From Glandiceps talaboti (taxonomy: Eukaryota; Hemichordata; Enteropneusta; Spengelidae): a stretch of 64,000 nt of DNA. Position 1 is the stretch's first letter. Each line of letters begins with the position of its first letter. Positions 60,328-64,000 of this stretch are shown here, one piece after another. The notes beneath the pieces were generated by a model. That model saw only the letters and a list, made by a program, of their open reading frames with translations, ran no database searches and was not told where the DNA came from. The DNA is taken from positions 19,302,957 through 19,366,956 of the forward strand of contig NC_135569.1 of the NCBI RefSeq assembly GCF_964340395.1, given 5' to 3'. A program made the translations under genes and the position numbers.

Positions 60328-63300
60328 TCAATCATTCAATGTATGTTGGTGAATTCCAGGTCTGAAGTTGTCCTGAAAACAAATACACAGAACAGTATAT
60401 AAGGTCTCCACTATGGAAGTGTCTATTCAAAATTGGCTGTGAGCACCATGCATACTCAACATGTTCAGCTTGACATTTCTGTGAGAATAAGAAACACAAC
60501 ACAACAACCTTTATTGGCTTTGTTATATCACATTGATTTACAGCTAAAATAACATAGGCTTGGTGATTCACTCATGGAAAATTATGTTTTTGACACAGAA
60601 CTAGACATAGTTAAACTCTACACTAACAATAACAGAGACAACAACACAGTAGGATCCTTAGTATTGCTATTCTTTCACAGTGTAGTAAAAGCAGGCTTCT
60701 AGTGAAAACATTACACATGGACTTGATGGTTTTTAATGGCTGCAGTTGTTTATTTTCTAACTGATAATCTACATTTCAACTTGACTACTTCTACATCACA
60801 CTGCACAGCACCTATGTAATTATTTCTTTTACATTACAAGCTGTCTGAGGGTGTGCATTTAACAGTTATTTCACATGAGTGAAACACCAAGCCTACATCA
60901 TTTTAGCTGTACTTATTGGTACATGGTACACAGAAAACATACAATTTAATTTTATTTCTTTGTTTGGTTATGGAGCATGCAGTAATGGTCTAAAATTGAC
61001 ACGGTCAATAACTTGAAAATAGCATCAAAGGTTTAACTAGTAATGATAGCTAGAACACATGATTATTCAATACTTTCCAATCAAGCGTGTTACAGTAATG
61101 CTAAACACAATATTTTTTACAATTTTGGGATGAATTCAAGCATGTGATCACAACCTAAACACATGATTATATCTACGTCAGTAGGGATGAAGTCAAGCAT
61201 GCGATCACAGCATAAACACAAGGACTATATCAACGTTAGTACTAGTAGGGTGATTTGACTACTGAATAGAGTACAGTGCCTGATGTAGCTCAATAGGAAT
61301 GCTGCTTTCAAAACTGAAACAAAACCACTTGTGATCTTTTTCAAAAATACATTCATTTCCATGGTTTTAACAAAGATTGGTAAAATGCCAAAAGTATGTA
61401 CACTTTGATCATTGGTATCTGTCCTATACACATATTGAGAATGTGATAGGTTTCATTCATACCTTTCAATTTCTTAAAGCACTCCAGTATATTAGGATGG
61501 TGTAGTATCAAAACCCAAGTCAATATCATATCGGTGATTGAAATATAGATCACCATGAATATTACATGGTTGTCATTCCTCCAATATACTCACCCACTTC
61601 AAGTATAAGGCAGAACCAACGAATTCATTAGAAATATTGATTTCACCATTGCAGTCAGCTACTGTGCACACCAAGGAAACTCTGGCTTGAGCTGAGTAAC
61701 TGCTTCAGATACACAAGGCACATAGTATCACTGAGCAAAGAATCTTTGTCCTCATCACTTTGAACATGTTGAATTCCTTGAACTTGACTTGTGTTATTAG
61801 TATTGTCAAGACTTTCATCTTTATTGTCACTTACTGTCAATATCAACATCAGCATCTTCATCATCTGGCTCTATATGTCCATCATCCCTACAAAATATTG
61901 ACAATTATTATTTATCTTGTGAATCACCCTCTAACACTAACCACAGGGGCAGCGAACATGTAATTGTTTGATCCATAGATCAACTGATCGATCGTTTTAT
62001 TGATTGATTTATTATTTGGTTGAATGATTGATTGATTGAATGATCAATTTTTGTGGTGCAATAAAAATTATTTTGTGTGTGATATTGATCAAGTCACTCA
62101 TTTAGTTCTCTTTTCCTATCTACTTTTCTCTCTTTCAGTTGTATGTAATTCTCTCTTTATTGACTAAATAAAGATGCCATATCCATTCTTCTCCTCTGAT
62201 CTAAATTAAAACACCATTAATTTCATAATTGGCGAGAGATCACTCACAATAACAGTTTGCTTTATTACACTAGACAAACAGTTGAAGAAGGTGCTAAAGG
62301 CAGTGTGAAAGCATACCTTGTCTCAGATGACACCCTCACCTACAGTATATGTTGACCATGTTACCATTGTCAAAGTGACCCATGAGCCTAGCGACTAAGA
62401 ATTTAAGATAGTCATTCGCAAACATGGCCGCAACAAGGAGTGAACTGGTCATCAGAAGTAACACAAGCAATCATGGATAGTAAGAAGGCGTCTGATCTTG
62501 AACTGTGACTCTTAAAACGCATCAAAACATGTCGAAAATAATGATGCAGTCTAGATTGTTCAGCTAATCGATGCGTCGTCTCATCATGATATCTTTGTAG
62601 ACTACCTCAAAATCTCCTACGTGTCAACATTTGTCTCCGAAAACGTATTGGCAGAATTGTAGTGAGTTTTATATCGCCACAAAACTCAATGAGTGAATTG
62701 ATCAATATCCAACATAAAATAAGTCATATTGCACCACAAAGATTGATCATTCAACCAAATAATAATCAATCAATTGATACGCAGTAACAAATACATTCAC
62801 TCTACTCCACCACATCACTGTATGTACATGTACACTGTCAATATCAAAATAAATTTCATACAATGTACATATACTCACAGCATAGTTATATTGAAGCTTG
62901 GTTCATACTAGTCTGAATCTTCTTCACCGGACTCTTCTAAGTCATTACTCTCAGCATGTTTCAAAGAAACCTGTTAGTGATAAATGAAATAAAACAGATA
63001 TGTAACATAATGACACATTCCTAGTACCAGTTCTTTGTATGTACAACTAGACACAACAAACTATTTGGCAAGTATAACCATGTAATCTGCAATGAATCTG
63101 ATGTAACGCAAGCTTGTACACCATGTGGTAAGCAATCATGTGAGTACTTCCTCAAATGGATCAATGAATGATTCTGACATAATCTTGCACTTGCACTTTG
63201 TGTTCGACAGGTGCTGTAGGTAAAATACAGAATTTGTGAGACATGAGGAACAGGGTAAAAACACAAAGAAGCACATCCATGTTGTATGACCAAAAAATGT

Positions 63301-63961
63301 TCATGTTCGCTATGAATGTTAAAATAATCATTACCATTTGTATGTATTTTACCAGTATCTACAATGTACATGTATTTCCACATATGTACGATATGAAATG
63401 CAATTGATCATCATAAATTATGTACCTTTCACTTTGTGCCTGTGACTGGGAGGAAGTTGCAGTCAGGTGTACATTCTTGATGGAGGATTCACAACTGTAC
63501 TACTGCAGGTGATTTCTGATATAACACATTAATTCCTGACATGATAGAACCCCTGTGAAGGAAAGAAAACCAAATGTTCAATGATGCAACAAACATTGGT
63601 CAACCTGTAGTCGTGTTCACAGCTACATGTATGACTTGATCCAAATAGTCATATTACGAATACATGTAACAGCCAGAATTTTTTTAATGCCCACATACAC
63701 GTCTAAACTGCCTCCTTGCGAAATGCAAACCCACAACATGGCTAGTAAATTACTAAGAATATTAAGTCTGATAACTGTTCATGCCAGTGATATTTTGGAC
63801 AAAGTGGTCTGTTATTGATAACATGGGAAAGCAACAGAAATATTTGACAACAATACATTGTACATTTGTATGTCATATGTTATGTATAACTAGAAATCTT
63901 ACCTATCAGATTCCATTGATAAAAATTTAGACACATCTGGACCACTCATTTGACCCAACAT
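60328..63961 (-). CDS. Unrecognised multi-exon minus-strand gene, acidic protein
   Basis: Phase-consistent exons are 62970-62879 (acceptor AACAG, donor GTGAGT), 61887-61835 (acceptor TTTGTAG, donor GTAAGT), 61691-61594 (acceptor ACTCAG, donor GTGAGT) and 60372-60328 (acceptor TTGTTTTCAG, ending in TGA). A likely first exon is 63961-63903 (MLGQMSGPDVSKFLSMESD, donor GTAAGA). Later exons read DDGHIEPDDEDADVDID, VCTVADCNGEINISNEFVG and DNFRPGIHQHTLND. The exon at 62970 has an in-frame TAG at 62910-62908, with open reading after it. Translation may instead start at the ATG at 62883, giving 66 aa. The link between 63903 and 62970 is unclear. Family not recognised. Confidence 0.45.
61985..62795. 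mobile_element. Long-TIR foldback / MITE-like element
   Basis: The left arm contains TTATTTGGTTGAATGATTGA and TTGTGGTGCAAT. The right arm (62670-62790) carries the complement, TTGCACCACAAAGATTGATC and ATTCAACCAAATAATAATCA. Similarity continues inward through GATATTGATCAAGTCACTCA versus GATATTGATCAATTCACTCA, giving arms of roughly 110-130 bp. No transposase is present. The terminal repeats are rich in ATTGATTG, so the exact ends and a target duplication cannot be set. It sits in an intron of the minus-strand gene. Confidence 0.75.
62971..63902. other. Intron of the minus-strand gene with a possible extra exon
   Basis: A segment on the minus strand (about 63495-63426) reads SSIKNVHLTATSSQSQAQSE and ends at GAAAG|GTACAT. 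Its phase fits the 63903 exon but not the 62970 exon. A shorter alternative using CTTCCTCCCAG as acceptor and GTGAAA as donor fits both. Uncertain. Confidence 0.3.
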
Positions 63962-64000
63962 CTGCACACCTTCACCTCAGTGACCAGTTGTTGTGTTGAT

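Noticed and set aside
61353-61556. Minus-strand exon with a LHHPNILECF kinase-like phrase
   Set aside because: No acceptor fits in front of it and the intron from the upstream exon would be too short; the resemblance is to a few residues only.

Overview
This is an AT-rich animal nuclear window, not a prokaryotic one. Small exons with GT/AG junctions lie among very abundant tandem repeats, tRNA-derived SINE-like copies, LINE and DNA-transposon remnants and long microsatellites. A marine invertebrate is likely. I cannot fix the phylum from the sequence alone.

The main gene is on the minus strand from 48643 down to 15346. Fourteen consecutive coding exons (1,414 bp, about 471 codons) join with correct splice sites and a continuous reading phase. 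They encode the C-terminal part of a PH domain, a linker, a complete ArfGAP zinc finger (CX2CX16CX2C plus catalytic Arg), and ankyrin repeats, which is the architecture of ACAP-family Arf GTPase-activating proteins (ACAP1/2/3, centaurin-beta). The N-terminal BAR domain and the start of the PH domain were not found. The last exon or exons lie beyond the left edge, so the 15.3-kb satellite at 1-15308 is intronic or immediately 3' of the visible exons.

Layout: 1-15308 is a 38-bp satellite with 7.5-kb and 1.56-kb higher-order duplications. 15.3-48.6 kb holds the ACAP exons, with minisatellites of unit 28-112 bp in most introns. Four of these tandem duplications contain copies of an ACAP exon-intron junction. 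34.6-34.93 kb carries a complete hammerhead-ribozyme fold next to a (TA)n tract of about 94 units. 44.9-45.95 kb is a truncated LINE inserted into a tandem array. 46.24-48.56 kb is a PIF/Harbinger-like DNA transposon with its own internal minisatellite. 49.3-54.7 kb is two more minisatellites.

54.8-64 kb looks different. It has a possible head-to-head promoter near 55 kb, a small three-exon plus-strand gene (55051-58827, predicted 55 aa), and a convergent minus-strand multi-exon gene (63961-60328) encoding an acidic protein that I do not recognise. It also holds a SINE and a foldback/MITE-like element. The long ORFs inside minisatellites are not genes.
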